Source: Fontivivens sp964399735
Lineage (GTDB): Bacteria > Zhuqueibacterota > Zhuqueibacteria > Residuimicrobiales > Krinioviventaceae
Length of the DNA: 64,000 nucleotides
Direction of reading: 5' to 3'
Assembly: GCA_964399735.1 (NCBI GenBank)
Contig: CAYNSO010000004.1
Coordinates: 1-64,000 of the forward strand
Made by a program: the position numbers and the translations under genes. The notes beneath the pieces were generated by a model that worked only from the letters and a program-made list of their open reading frames with translations, was not told the origin of the DNA and did no database searches. Below are positions 28,491 to 36,371 of this stretch, in pieces; position 1 is the stretch's first letter; each line of letters opens with the position of its first letter.

Positions 28491-30311
28491 ATGAACAAGA
28501 GTATTGTCAGCATTGTCCTGTTATTATTTCATATTGCCCCTTTGCAAGCCGCTTCAACTGTAAAAAACTTTGTGACAATTGCCGGGGACAGGTTGTTTGA
28601 TGGAAAAGAAGAACTGCGCTTTATTTCCTTTACCCTTCCGGGTCTGTACTATATTGAAGACAATATGCCATTTAGCGGGGAGAACCCCTGGCGTCTGCCA
28701 AATGATTATGAGATTGTAGATGTGTTCAAATCAATTCGGCAAATGGGAATCCGGGTAGCGCGGGTGTATCCTTTAACCGTCCGGCAAGCCGGCGAAGGGC
28801 CAGACCGCCCTGTGCATGTAACCGGGCCGGGGCAGTTTGATGAAAGCGCTCTGAAAATTATGGATAAAGTTTTATTCTATGCCAATGAAATGGGGGTTCG
28901 CCTGGTCATTCCGTTTGTTGATAGTCGTGAAATAAACGGCAGCTATCACAGTTATGCGGCATTCCGAAATAAACCTGCGGACGATTTTTGGACCGACCCG
29001 GAAATACGCAATGATTTTAAAGCAACGATCAAATACATAATCAATCGAAAAAATATCTATACCGGGCAGTATTATCGCAACGATAAAGCCATTCTGGCCT
29101 GGGAGACCGGCAATAAATTACCCGCGCCCGCACAGTGGACATCCGATATTGCCGCTTTTATCAAATCCCTGGATAAAAAGCACCTTTTAATTGATGGTGT
29201 AAATTCTGCGGTTATACGTGATGAATCGCTGCTCGATCCCAACATCGATCTGGTTATATCCTGGCATACGCCAGAAGATGGCTTGCATGCAGTGGAGCAA
29301 ATCCGGCAAAACCGGGCCCGGTGTTGGGGCAAAAAAGCCTGTATAGTTGGTAATATTGCGTCTGTGGACAACAATACTGTGCAGCAGGTAATGGAAGTGA
29401 TTATTAGTAATGGTATTAATGGCATCTTTATCGGAAATTTGTACGGTCATAACCGCGACGGCGGGTTTTACTGGCATAGCGAAGCTCACAGCAACGGATT
29501 AATAGCCTGCCATTGGCCGGGTTTTGCCAAGGCCCCAAATTATGATGAACGCAAATTGTTAAGAGAAATTCGTCGTAAAGCATTTGAAATAAACAATATA
29601 CCGTTACCTGTGCAGAAGGTTCCTGATCCGCCGGTATTGCTGCCGATTGAGGATGTAGCCGCTATATCCTGGCAAGGCTCGGCCGGCGCTACTTTATACG
29701 ATATAGAACGGGCATGCGGTCTTGGCGGAAAATGGACAACAGTGGCTCAAAACGTGAATGATGCCTGGGTGCAAAATTCATCATTGTTTGCCGATAAAAC
29801 GGCCAAGACCGGTGTTTCTTACTATTACCGGGTTATAGCAAAAAATGCAGCCGGTCGCTCCTTACCTTCAAACCAGGTCAAAGCCGGGCGAATAAAACAT
29901 TTAACCCTTGTAGATGAAATGCAGGACAGCCGTTATATTTATGCTGAGAATGGAGTGATTTCTTTTATCGCAAACCATGCACGCGAGTGCAAAGAGGATA
30001 TGCACCGGCTGGCCGCAGAAAAGGATGCCAGCATTACCTATCATTTGCCCCGCGATATTGTGTCATTCCGGCTGTATGCTTTTTATCCCGATACCGTAAC
30101 CGATTTGCAGCTCTATGTGTCCGACAGCGGTGAGGAGTATATTCCCCTGACTAGCGAAAAAATAGTCTTTAAAGTGATGCAGCACGATTGCAATTATTAT
30201 ATTCCAATACTCTACGAATCAAATCGTTTACCCAATTATGTGAAATTTTTAAAAATTCACTTTTCCTCATTAACTGAATTAGCAAGAACGGAAATCAAGT
30301 ATGGAAATTAA
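28491..30311 (+). CDS. secreted GH5-like (mannanase-like) protein lacking both catalytic glutamates, with FN3 domain
   Basis: 606 residues: signal peptide (about 1-20), a (beta/alpha)8 GH5-type domain (about 25-365), a fibronectin III domain (about 378-465) and a C-terminal beta-rich region that may bind carbohydrate. The fold features of this mannanase-like branch are present: 'RFISFTLPGLYYIED', 'MGIRVARVYPLT', 'ILAWETGN' and 'HNRDGGFYWHSE'. The acid/base position, normally Glu after 'WETGN', is Lys209, and the nucleophile position, normally Glu in 'IVGE', is Asn288 in 'CIVGN'. Known GH5 chemistry needs both glutamates, so I infer a non-hydrolytic binding or scaffold protein. The gene is intact and heads an operon with cellobiose 2-epimerase and GH130 phosphorylase; its last 11 bases overlap the epimerase gene. 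Confidence 0.82.
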   Translation: MNKSIVSIVLLLFHIAPLQAASTVKNFVTIAGDRLFDGKEELRFISFTLPGLYYIEDNMPFSGENPWRLPNDYEIVDVFKSIRQMGIRVARVYPLTVRQAGEGPDRPVHVTGPGQFDESALKIMDKVLFYANEMGVRLVIPFVDSREINGSYHSYAAFRNKPADDFWTDPEIRNDFKATIKYIINRKNIYTGQYYRNDKAILAWETGNKLPAPAQWTSDIAAFIKSLDKKHLLIDGVNSAVIRDESLLDPNIDLVISWHTPEDGLHAVEQIRQNRARCWGKKACIVGNIASVDNNTVQQVMEVIISNGINGIFIGNLYGHNRDGGFYWHSEAHSNGLIACHWPGFAKAPNYDERKLLREIRRKAFEINNIPLPVQKVPDPPVLLPIEDVAAISWQGSAGATLYDIERACGLGGKWTTVAQNVNDAWVQNSSLFADKTAKTGVSYYYRVIAKNAAGRSLPSNQVKAGRIKHLTLVDEMQDSRYIYAENGVISFIANHARECKEDMHRLAAEKDASITYHLPRDIVSFRLYAFYPDTVTDLQLYVSDSGEEYIPLTSEKIVFKVMQHDCNYYIPILYESNRLPNYVKFLKIHFSSLTELARTEIKYGN

Positions 30312-31494
30312 ACATTACTCGGAGCGGGTTCAACAAGAACTAACCGGTAATATTTTAAATTACTGGCTAAAAAATACACGGGATGAAGAAAACGGCGGTT
30401 TTCTTGGACTGATTAATTTTAAAGGTATTCCTGATCCCAAAGCGGCCAAAGGATTGATTCTCAACTCACGTATTTTATGGACTTTTTCTACGGTCTATTT
30501 ACAGTTACAGGATAAAGCATACCTGGAAATGGCCGACCGTGCTTTTGATTATCTGGATAAATATTTTATTGACGACAAGTTTGGGGGTTATTACTGGATG
30601 CTGGATTATAAAGGCAAACCCGTTGACGATCAAAAGGAGATATACGGCCAGGCGTTTACGATTTATGCCCTTGCCGAATATTATAAAATTAATAAAAATC
30701 CAAAGGTTTTGCAAAATGCCATCAACCTGTTTGAACTTTTGGAATCCAGATGCCATGATGATGCGGGGATTGGCTATTTTGAGGAATTTAACCGGGACTG
30801 GACGCCGGCTGCGGTTTCCAAACTGAACGGCAGCTTGACTGATGTTAAAAAAACGATGAATGCGCATTTGCACATTCTGGAAGCGTATACCAATTTTTAT
30901 CGCATCTGGAAAGACAAGAAATTACTATCCCGGCTCAAAGAACTCATTCATGTATTCCTGAACCATATCATTGATCCGCAGACCATGCATTTTATTCTGT
31001 TTTTGGATAAAAACTGGAGCCCGAAAAGCGACATGATCTCGTTTGGCCATGATATAGAAGGCTCCTGGCTGCTGTGGGAAGCTGCCGAAGTAACCAAAGA
31101 TGAAGAACTGATGGATAAAGTTAAAGCAACCGCACTGAAAATGGCAGCGGTTTGTTTGCAGGAAGGCATGGATAAAGATCATGCGGTATTGTATGAAGCG
31201 GAACCTGGGAAAATAGTCGATTTTGACAAGCACTGGTGGCCGCAGGCAGAAGCGGCAATTGGATATTTGAATGCCTGGCAACTCGGCGGGGATAAAAAGT
31301 TTTATAATGCTTCGGTCAATTCGTGGCTGTTTATAGAAAATTTTATTGTTGACAAACAAAACGGGGAATGGTTTTGGCGGGTGACGCGTGAAGGCAAACC
31401 CACTCCCTTTGATCCCAAAGTATCGGCCTGGAAGGCGCCTTATCATAACAGCAGGGCGTGTATTGAAATTATGAATCGGTTAAAAACAAGTTAA
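30301..31494 (+). CDS. cellobiose 2-epimerase (AGE family)
   Basis: 397 residues, an (alpha/alpha)6 barrel typical of N-acylglucosamine 2-epimerase family enzymes and of normal length for cellobiose 2-epimerase. Motifs with the family's active-site histidines are present: 'KTMNAHLHILEAYT', 'SFGHDIEGSWLL', 'HWWPQAEA' and 'KAPYHNSRA'. The enzyme flips C2 of the reducing-end sugar, for example turning beta-1,4-mannobiose into 4-O-mannosyl-glucose in the cytosol. The gene starts 11 bases before the end of the GH5-like gene and is followed by the GH130 phosphorylase that uses its product. The gene order supports the mannan route and not lactose or cellobiose epimerisation. No signal peptide. Confidence 0.93.
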   Translation: MEIKHYSERVQQELTGNILNYWLKNTRDEENGGFLGLINFKGIPDPKAAKGLILNSRILWTFSTVYLQLQDKAYLEMADRAFDYLDKYFIDDKFGGYYWMLDYKGKPVDDQKEIYGQAFTIYALAEYYKINKNPKVLQNAINLFELLESRCHDDAGIGYFEEFNRDWTPAAVSKLNGSLTDVKKTMNAHLHILEAYTNFYRIWKDKKLLSRLKELIHVFLNHIIDPQTMHFILFLDKNWSPKSDMISFGHDIEGSWLLWEAAEVTKDEELMDKVKATALKMAAVCLQEGMDKDHAVLYEAEPGKIVDFDKHWWPQAEAAIGYLNAWQLGGDKKFYNASVNSWLFIENFIVDKQNGEWFWRVTREGKPTPFDPKVSAWKAPYHNSRACIEIMNRLKTS

Positions 31495-31527
31495 TTGAAT
31501 TGACATAAACAAGATTTGGAGTCTGTT

Positions 31528-32721
31528 ATGCAGCATGAAGAGTTTGACAGGCAGCTAAAAGCATTAGCCGCCCGGCATAAAAAATTGATAGAACGCAAAA
31601 ATGAAAAATGTGAATTTGGTAACGGTGTTTTTGATCGTTATCTTTACCCGGTGTTAACCGCGGAACATGCGCCGCTGCACTGGCGTTATGATCTGAATTA
31701 TGAAACGAATCCTCACCTGATGGAACGGATTGGCGTGAATGGCGTATTTAATGCCGGCGCCATCGAGTTGAACGGCAAGTTTTATTTGTTGGCGAGGGTA
31801 GAGGGTGCAGACCGCAAATCGTTCTTTGCTGTTGCCGAGAGCGATAACGGGATTGACGGCTTTAAATTTTGGGATTACCCGGTAACCATGCCCGAAACCG
31901 ACGACCCCGATGTGAACGTTTACGATATACGGGTTGTAAAACATCAAGACGGCTGGATTTACGGGGTTTTTTGTACAGAACGCAAAGACCCAACCGCCCC
32001 GGCCGGCGATCTCTCTTCTGCGGTTGCCCAGGCCGGCATTGCCCGCAGCCGTGACCTGGTTACCTGGGAACGGCTGGATGATTTTAAATCCAATTCACCG
32101 CAGCAACGCAACCTGGTGCTGCACCCGGAATTTTATAACGAAAAGTACGCTTTTTATACACGTCCGCAGGATGGTTTTATCACTGCCGGCAGTGGCGGCG
32201 GTATTGGCTGGGGCTTGTCCGACAACATGGAGCATGCCTGCATCGACCAGGAGATTCTTGTTGATGACCGTAAATATCATACCATCAAAGAATTGAAAAA
32301 CGGACTCGGCCCGGCGCCGATCAAAACCTCCAGGGGCTGGCTGCAACTGGCGCATGGCGTGCGCAACACCGCCGCAGGTATGCGTTATGTGTTATACCTG
32401 TTTGTCACCAGCCTTGAAGAGCCTTACAAAACTATCTATGCCCCAGGCGGTTATTTAATGGCGCCGCAGGGCGAAGAACGGGTAGGCGATGTCTCCAATG
32501 TGTTGTTTACAAACGGCTGGGTCGGCAGAGATAACGGCGATGTTTATATTTATTATGCCTCTTCCGATACCCGCATGCATGTCGCTACGACGACTGTAGA
32601 TCAATTGCTGGATTATGCGATCAATACACCACCCGATCCGCTGCGCTCTTTTGCCTGCGTGCAGCAACGGAATGAACTGATCCGCAAGAACCTGGAGATA
32701 ATGAAAACATTGAATTTATAA
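31528..32721 (+). CDS. mgp: 4-O-beta-D-mannosyl-D-glucose phosphorylase (GH130)
   Basis: About 397 residues. The sequence follows the GH130 subfamily 1 pattern closely: 'GNGVFDRYLYPVLTAEHAP', 'WRYDLNYETNP', 'FNAGAIELNGKFYLLARVEGADRKS' (in parts), 'NVYDIRVV', 'YTRPQDGFI', 'GSGGGIGWGL', 'GPAPIKT' and 'YASSDTRMHVATTTV'. It converts mannosyl-glucose plus phosphate to mannose-1-phosphate and glucose, using the product of the adjacent cellobiose 2-epimerase. It is cytosolic. The ATG at 31528 has GGAG six bases upstream and is a better start than the in-frame TTG at 31516. It is the last gene of the operon; a hairpin follows at 32737. Confidence 0.95.
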   Translation: MQHEEFDRQLKALAARHKKLIERKNEKCEFGNGVFDRYLYPVLTAEHAPLHWRYDLNYETNPHLMERIGVNGVFNAGAIELNGKFYLLARVEGADRKSFFAVAESDNGIDGFKFWDYPVTMPETDDPDVNVYDIRVVKHQDGWIYGVFCTERKDPTAPAGDLSSAVAQAGIARSRDLVTWERLDDFKSNSPQQRNLVLHPEFYNEKYAFYTRPQDGFITAGSGGGIGWGLSDNMEHACIDQEILVDDRKYHTIKELKNGLGPAPIKTSRGWLQLAHGVRNTAAGMRYVLYLFVTSLEEPYKTIYAPGGYLMAPQGEERVGDVSNVLFTNGWVGRDNGDVYIYYASSDTRMHVATTTVDQLLDYAINTPPDPLRSFACVQQRNELIRKNLEIMKTLNL

Positions 32722-32736
32722 AAATAAGCGCTGTTG

Positions 32737-32757
32737 CCCCGGTTCAAATTACCGGGG
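32737..32757 (+). terminator. hairpin after the mannan operon
   Basis: A 7-bp GC-rich stem (CCCCGGT / ACCGGGG) with a 7-base loop lies 16 bases after the stop of the GH130 gene. There is no T run. A very similar hairpin recurs at 60711, so this may be a small dispersed repeat acting as a terminator. Confidence 0.5.
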
Positions 32758-33093
32758 TCAAGGGCTTTATGCTGTTTATTCTGTATGGTCATGCTGCTTG
32801 CTGGTTAATGATCCGGGAGCTTGCCGGTTGACAGGTTTGCTTTAAATTATTGAATAACAAGGCATAATCATTCGTTATAATTATCAAAACAGGAATTAAT
32901 AATAAACACTTGAATCAGCAAAAAGCAAAGAAAAATTAAATTTTGAAATGGATTAAAATAATTGGTTCTATATGCTTTTCTATGGGTAATTTTACCGATT
33001 AAACCATTGTTAAAAGTATAAAAGGCTCAATATGAACACATTGTTCAAGTTCTTTAAAATATAAAAGACGTGGAAAGGTTTTTGTTTTTTCCC

Positions 33094-33165
33094 TCTCTGC
33101 GTCCTTTGGGTGCTCGGCGGTTTCTTTTTTATGTTTTACCGCAGAGGTCGCCGGGAACGCAGAGA
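33094..33165. repeat. palindromic repeat with TCTCTGCGT arms
   Basis: TCTCTGCGT (33094-33102) and ACGCAGAGA (33157-33165) are perfect 9-base inverted arms around a region with a second pair of GGCGGT/ACCGC half sites. It resembles the 'CTCTGCG' dispersed intergenic repeats seen in many environmental genomes. No other full copy was found in the window. Confidence 0.5.
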
Positions 33166-33635
33166 AAAGCATTCAAGCAATTGTTATTATAGCGCTTATG
33201 GATAGCAGGCGATATATTTCTTCAAACAAAAGTTTACTGTAATTAATGTTATTTATCAAAGTTGCATTAACCAGGTCTTGATAACTGACAGGACTGTATT
33301 CTTGTTCTTAAAATAGTGAGACAATTACCCACTACAAACAATATAGAGCCAAATAATTTGTATGCAGCAAGGCAGGTGTCGTGATAATTATTTAAAGATA
33401 ACGCCGGTATTCTAAAGCGCATAGTCTATTGCTTGTTTTTTTTTTATTGTTTAAGGAACAAGTTTTAATTAAGTTATGAGTAGCGTAGTGTTTGCCGGTT
33501 AATACCGGCACGAATATATTATAAAAAAAACAGTAAAAAAGCATAAAGGGTAATTTCTAAACATAATGAACAAGACACAGTGGCACAAGACAATTTATAT
33601 CTGTTTTCTACTCACGACATGATCGGGAAGGTAAT

Positions 33636-34517
33636 ATGGAGCAAAATGAAGAGAAGAAAGAAAAACTGGTAAATATTGTTAATCTGGTAAACAATTCCGA
33701 TATTTCTTCAATTAAAAGTGTCGTATCCAATATTATAAAGACGATCAGCGATCCATCATCAACAGCCAAAGATTTAAAAGATATTATCCAGATCGATCCT
33801 CCGTTAACTGCCAAAGTGCTAAAGCTGGCCAATTCTGCCTATTATACAACCCGTAACAAAATTAGTGAAATAGAACATGCGGTTATCTGGGTTGGTTATG
33901 ATGCGGTTAAAGAGCTGGCTTTGAGCCAAAAAGTATGTGAGATATTTGATAAAGATGAATCGATAGAAGGGTATTCCCGTTACCTGCTGTGGAAAAACAG
34001 CGTGGCAGTTGCTCTGCTGGGTAAAATGATATACCGGCGTGAATTTGGCGACAAGGGCGAAGATATATATGCTGCCGGGTTGTTGCGAAATATTGGCATA
34101 ATCGCCGAGGATCAATTTATGCAGGCTGATTTTGTCCGGGTTTTGAAAAAAGCTAAAAGAGAAAAGAAAAATTTGATCGAAGCGGAGAATGAGGTGTTGG
34201 GTTACAATCATTCTGAAGTTGGTATGGCGGTTACCAATGACTGGAAACTGCCGCGTGAACTCGTCATCAGCATCGGTTTACATCACAACCCCCTGCTGGT
34301 CGATCAGGCTTATTTAAAAAAGATGGTATATACTCTTTATCTTTCTGATTATTTGTGCCAGGAAAATAATATCGGTTACTGCGACGCCCCGAAGCTGAAT
34401 GAAGAGACATACAAAGAATGTCGTAACTATTTGAAAATTGAGAATTATGCTTTGCAGTTAATCGTAGAAGATATGAAAAAAGAACTACGCAAGATGGAAG
34501 CACAGGGAGTTTTTTAA
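33636..34517 (+). CDS. HDOD domain protein
   Basis: 293 residues. The HDOD domain covers about residues 10-215, with the typical 'IIKTISDPSSTAKDLKDII' block, 'IDPPLTAKVLKLANSAYY' and 'AVIWVGYDAVKELAL'. A later segment 'GLHHNPLL' resembles the end of HD-type folds. HDOD proteins lack a conserved HD metal site and act as signalling or output partners, often of two-component systems. It is cytosolic. It ends one base before the next gene, a hybrid sensor kinase, so the two are translated together and probably work together. GGAAGG sits five bases before the ATG. Confidence 0.88.
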   Translation: MEQNEEKKEKLVNIVNLVNNSDISSIKSVVSNIIKTISDPSSTAKDLKDIIQIDPPLTAKVLKLANSAYYTTRNKISEIEHAVIWVGYDAVKELALSQKVCEIFDKDESIEGYSRYLLWKNSVAVALLGKMIYRREFGDKGEDIYAAGLLRNIGIIAEDQFMQADFVRVLKKAKREKKNLIEAENEVLGYNHSEVGMAVTNDWKLPRELVISIGLHHNPLLVDQAYLKKMVYTLYLSDYLCQENNIGYCDAPKLNEETYKECRNYLKIENYALQLIVEDMKKELRKMEAQGVF

Positions 34518-34518
34518 A

Positions 34519-36261
34519 ATGTCCGATTCAGCATATATTCAGGAATTGGAAAAGACCCTAAAAATCCTGGAGACGCGTGTAAAGCACCTGACCAATGATC
34601 TTGCCCTGACACGGCAAGATTATGAAGACTCGATGGCCAGGTATTTTGATATCTATTCCAACATGGAAAAAAAGGTACAGGAACGCGCCGACAAACTGCA
34701 AGAGTTACAGAGTGTTTTAAAAATTAAAAATTTGCAGCTGGAAATTATATTCGATTCCTCACCGGCGTTAATTTTCTATAAGGATATTCACGAGCGCTAT
34801 GTCCGGGTGAATAAAAAATTTGCGGAAATGTTTGGCATATCCGTCAGCAATTTAGCAGGTAAAACCCATGCCGAGTTATTTCCCAAAGATACAAACAGTT
34901 TTTTGGCAAGTGACCGTGAAGTACTTGAAAAAAAAGAGCCAGTCCTGAACCAGTCCACATTCATCCAAACCGCCAATGGTTTACGGCGGATGCTGATCAG
35001 TAAAATTCCTTACAAGGATATAGATGGACACATTATCGGCATTATCGGGCTGGCAATTGATGTGACGGATGAATATAATTCCGAGCTGGAAAAGAACGAG
35101 TTAAAGGAAAAACTCGCCCGCGCTGAAAAAATGGAAGCAATTGGCCTGCTGGCAGGCGGTGTGGCCCATGACTTGAATAATATATTGACAGGAATAGTCA
35201 GTTACCCTGATTTGCTGCTTTTGGAAATTCCGGAAGAAAGCCCGCTGCGCCGGCCAATTATCACCATTCAAGAGTCGGGGCTACGGGCAGCCGCCATTGT
35301 GCAAGATCTGTTGACCCTGGCACGGCGTGGGGTTGTCCGTTCCGAAATTGCCAATCTCAATCAACTCATTGTGGATTATCTTAAATCGCTGGAATATGAC
35401 AAGCTGCGAATGTTTCATCCCCAGGTAGATATTGTCACTGAACTGGATGAACAGTTGTTGAATATCCGTTGCTCGCCGGTACATATTTCAAAAACTATTA
35501 TGAACCTGGTGGTTAATGCCGCCGAAGCGATTACAGGGCCCGGTAAAATAATCGTCAGAACCAGGAATTGTTATATTGATCAACCTTTCAAGCGGTTCGA
35601 GGTCGTTACTGAAGGTGATTATGCTATGTTGGAGGTGCAAGATTCCGGGATTGGTATTGATGAAGAAGATATGAAAAGAATTTTTGAACCGTTTTATACA
35701 AAAAAAGTGATGGGCAAGAGCGGCACCGGCCTGGGAATGGCTGTGGTGTGGGGGGTTGTTAAAGATCATAAGGGGTTTATTGACATTGAAAGTCAAGCCG
35801 ATAAAGGCACTACTTTTACTATATATTTTCCTGTCACCCGTCAGGAAATAAACGCTGACGGTGGAAAATTAACGATGCAGGAATATATGGGTCATCAAGA
35901 GATTATTTTGGTTGTGGATGATATTGCCGAACAGCGTGAAATTGCCCGACGTATGCTGGAAAAGCTGAATTACCAGGTTTTGACTGCCGCCAGCGGTGAG
36001 GAAGCGGTGGCGATTGTGCGCACACAAAAGGTGGACATGGTAGTGCTGGATATGATCATGAGCCCTGGAATAGACGGGCTGGATACCTTTCGGGAAATTG
36101 TTGCCATGCATCCCGGTCAAAAAGCAATCATTACCAGTGGCTTTGCCGAAACCGACCGGGTAAAGGAGACGCAGCGGCTTGGCGCCGGCGTTTATCTTAA
36201 AAAGCCCTACCTGTTTGAAAATTTTGGTCTGGCGGTCAGGGAAGAACTGAAAAGCAGGTAG
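34519..36261 (+). CDS. PAS-domain hybrid histidine kinase with receiver domain
   Basis: 580 residues: N-terminal coiled coil (about 1-70), PAS domain (about 75-190), HisKA with phosphorylated His in 'GGVAHDLNNIL' (about 215), an ATPase domain with N box 'MNLVVNAAEAI' and G box 'DSGIGIDEEDMKRIFEPF', and a C-terminal receiver (about 455-575) with 'VVDD', phospho-acceptor Asp in 'VVLDMIM', and 'LKKPY'. There is no signal peptide or membrane segment, so it is a soluble sensor that detects an internal signal through PAS. The phosphate would move from His to its own receiver. There is no DNA-binding output, so the HDOD protein encoded just upstream is the natural effector candidate; that is inferred from gene order. 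Confidence 0.92.
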   Translation: MSDSAYIQELEKTLKILETRVKHLTNDLALTRQDYEDSMARYFDIYSNMEKKVQERADKLQELQSVLKIKNLQLEIIFDSSPALIFYKDIHERYVRVNKKFAEMFGISVSNLAGKTHAELFPKDTNSFLASDREVLEKKEPVLNQSTFIQTANGLRRMLISKIPYKDIDGHIIGIIGLAIDVTDEYNSELEKNELKEKLARAEKMEAIGLLAGGVAHDLNNILTGIVSYPDLLLLEIPEESPLRRPIITIQESGLRAAAIVQDLLTLARRGVVRSEIANLNQLIVDYLKSLEYDKLRMFHPQVDIVTELDEQLLNIRCSPVHISKTIMNLVVNAAEAITGPGKIIVRTRNCYIDQPFKRFEVVTEGDYAMLEVQDSGIGIDEEDMKRIFEPFYTKKVMGKSGTGLGMAVVWGVVKDHKGFIDIESQADKGTTFTIYFPVTRQEINADGGKLTMQEYMGHQEIILVVDDIAEQREIARRMLEKLNYQVLTAASGEEAVAIVRTQKVDMVVLDMIMSPGIDGLDTFREIVAMHPGQKAIITSGFAETDRVKETQRLGAGVYLKKPYLFENFGLAVREELKSR

Positions 36262-36371
36262 CGATAAATTCACAACGCGTGAAAGAGGCAAAATATTTTT
36301 TGATTTTTAAATGTAACCGCAAGTCTTTTTCCCAGAGATGTTGAAGAAATAAAAATTAAAAGGATTATAAA

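Larger units (their letters stand above)
32722..33635 (+). other. 914-base non-coding spacer with short repeats
   Basis: No gene recognised. It contains the hairpin at 32737, the imperfect palindromic repeat at 33094-33165, a 7-bp hairpin TGCCGGT-taat-ACCGGCA at 33493-33510, and a lone TGGCAC at 33581. The promoter of the HDOD gene should be near its right end. Confidence 0.45.

Noticed and set aside
32822..32856. TTGACA with a 17-base spacer as a promoter in the spacer after the mannan operon
   Set aside because: The -10 box would be TGAATA, which is a poor match, and no gene begins nearby.
33581..33595. TGGCAC followed by AAGAC upstream of the HDOD gene as a sigma54 promoter
   Set aside because: The -12 element reads AATT and not TTGC, so only half of the motif is present.
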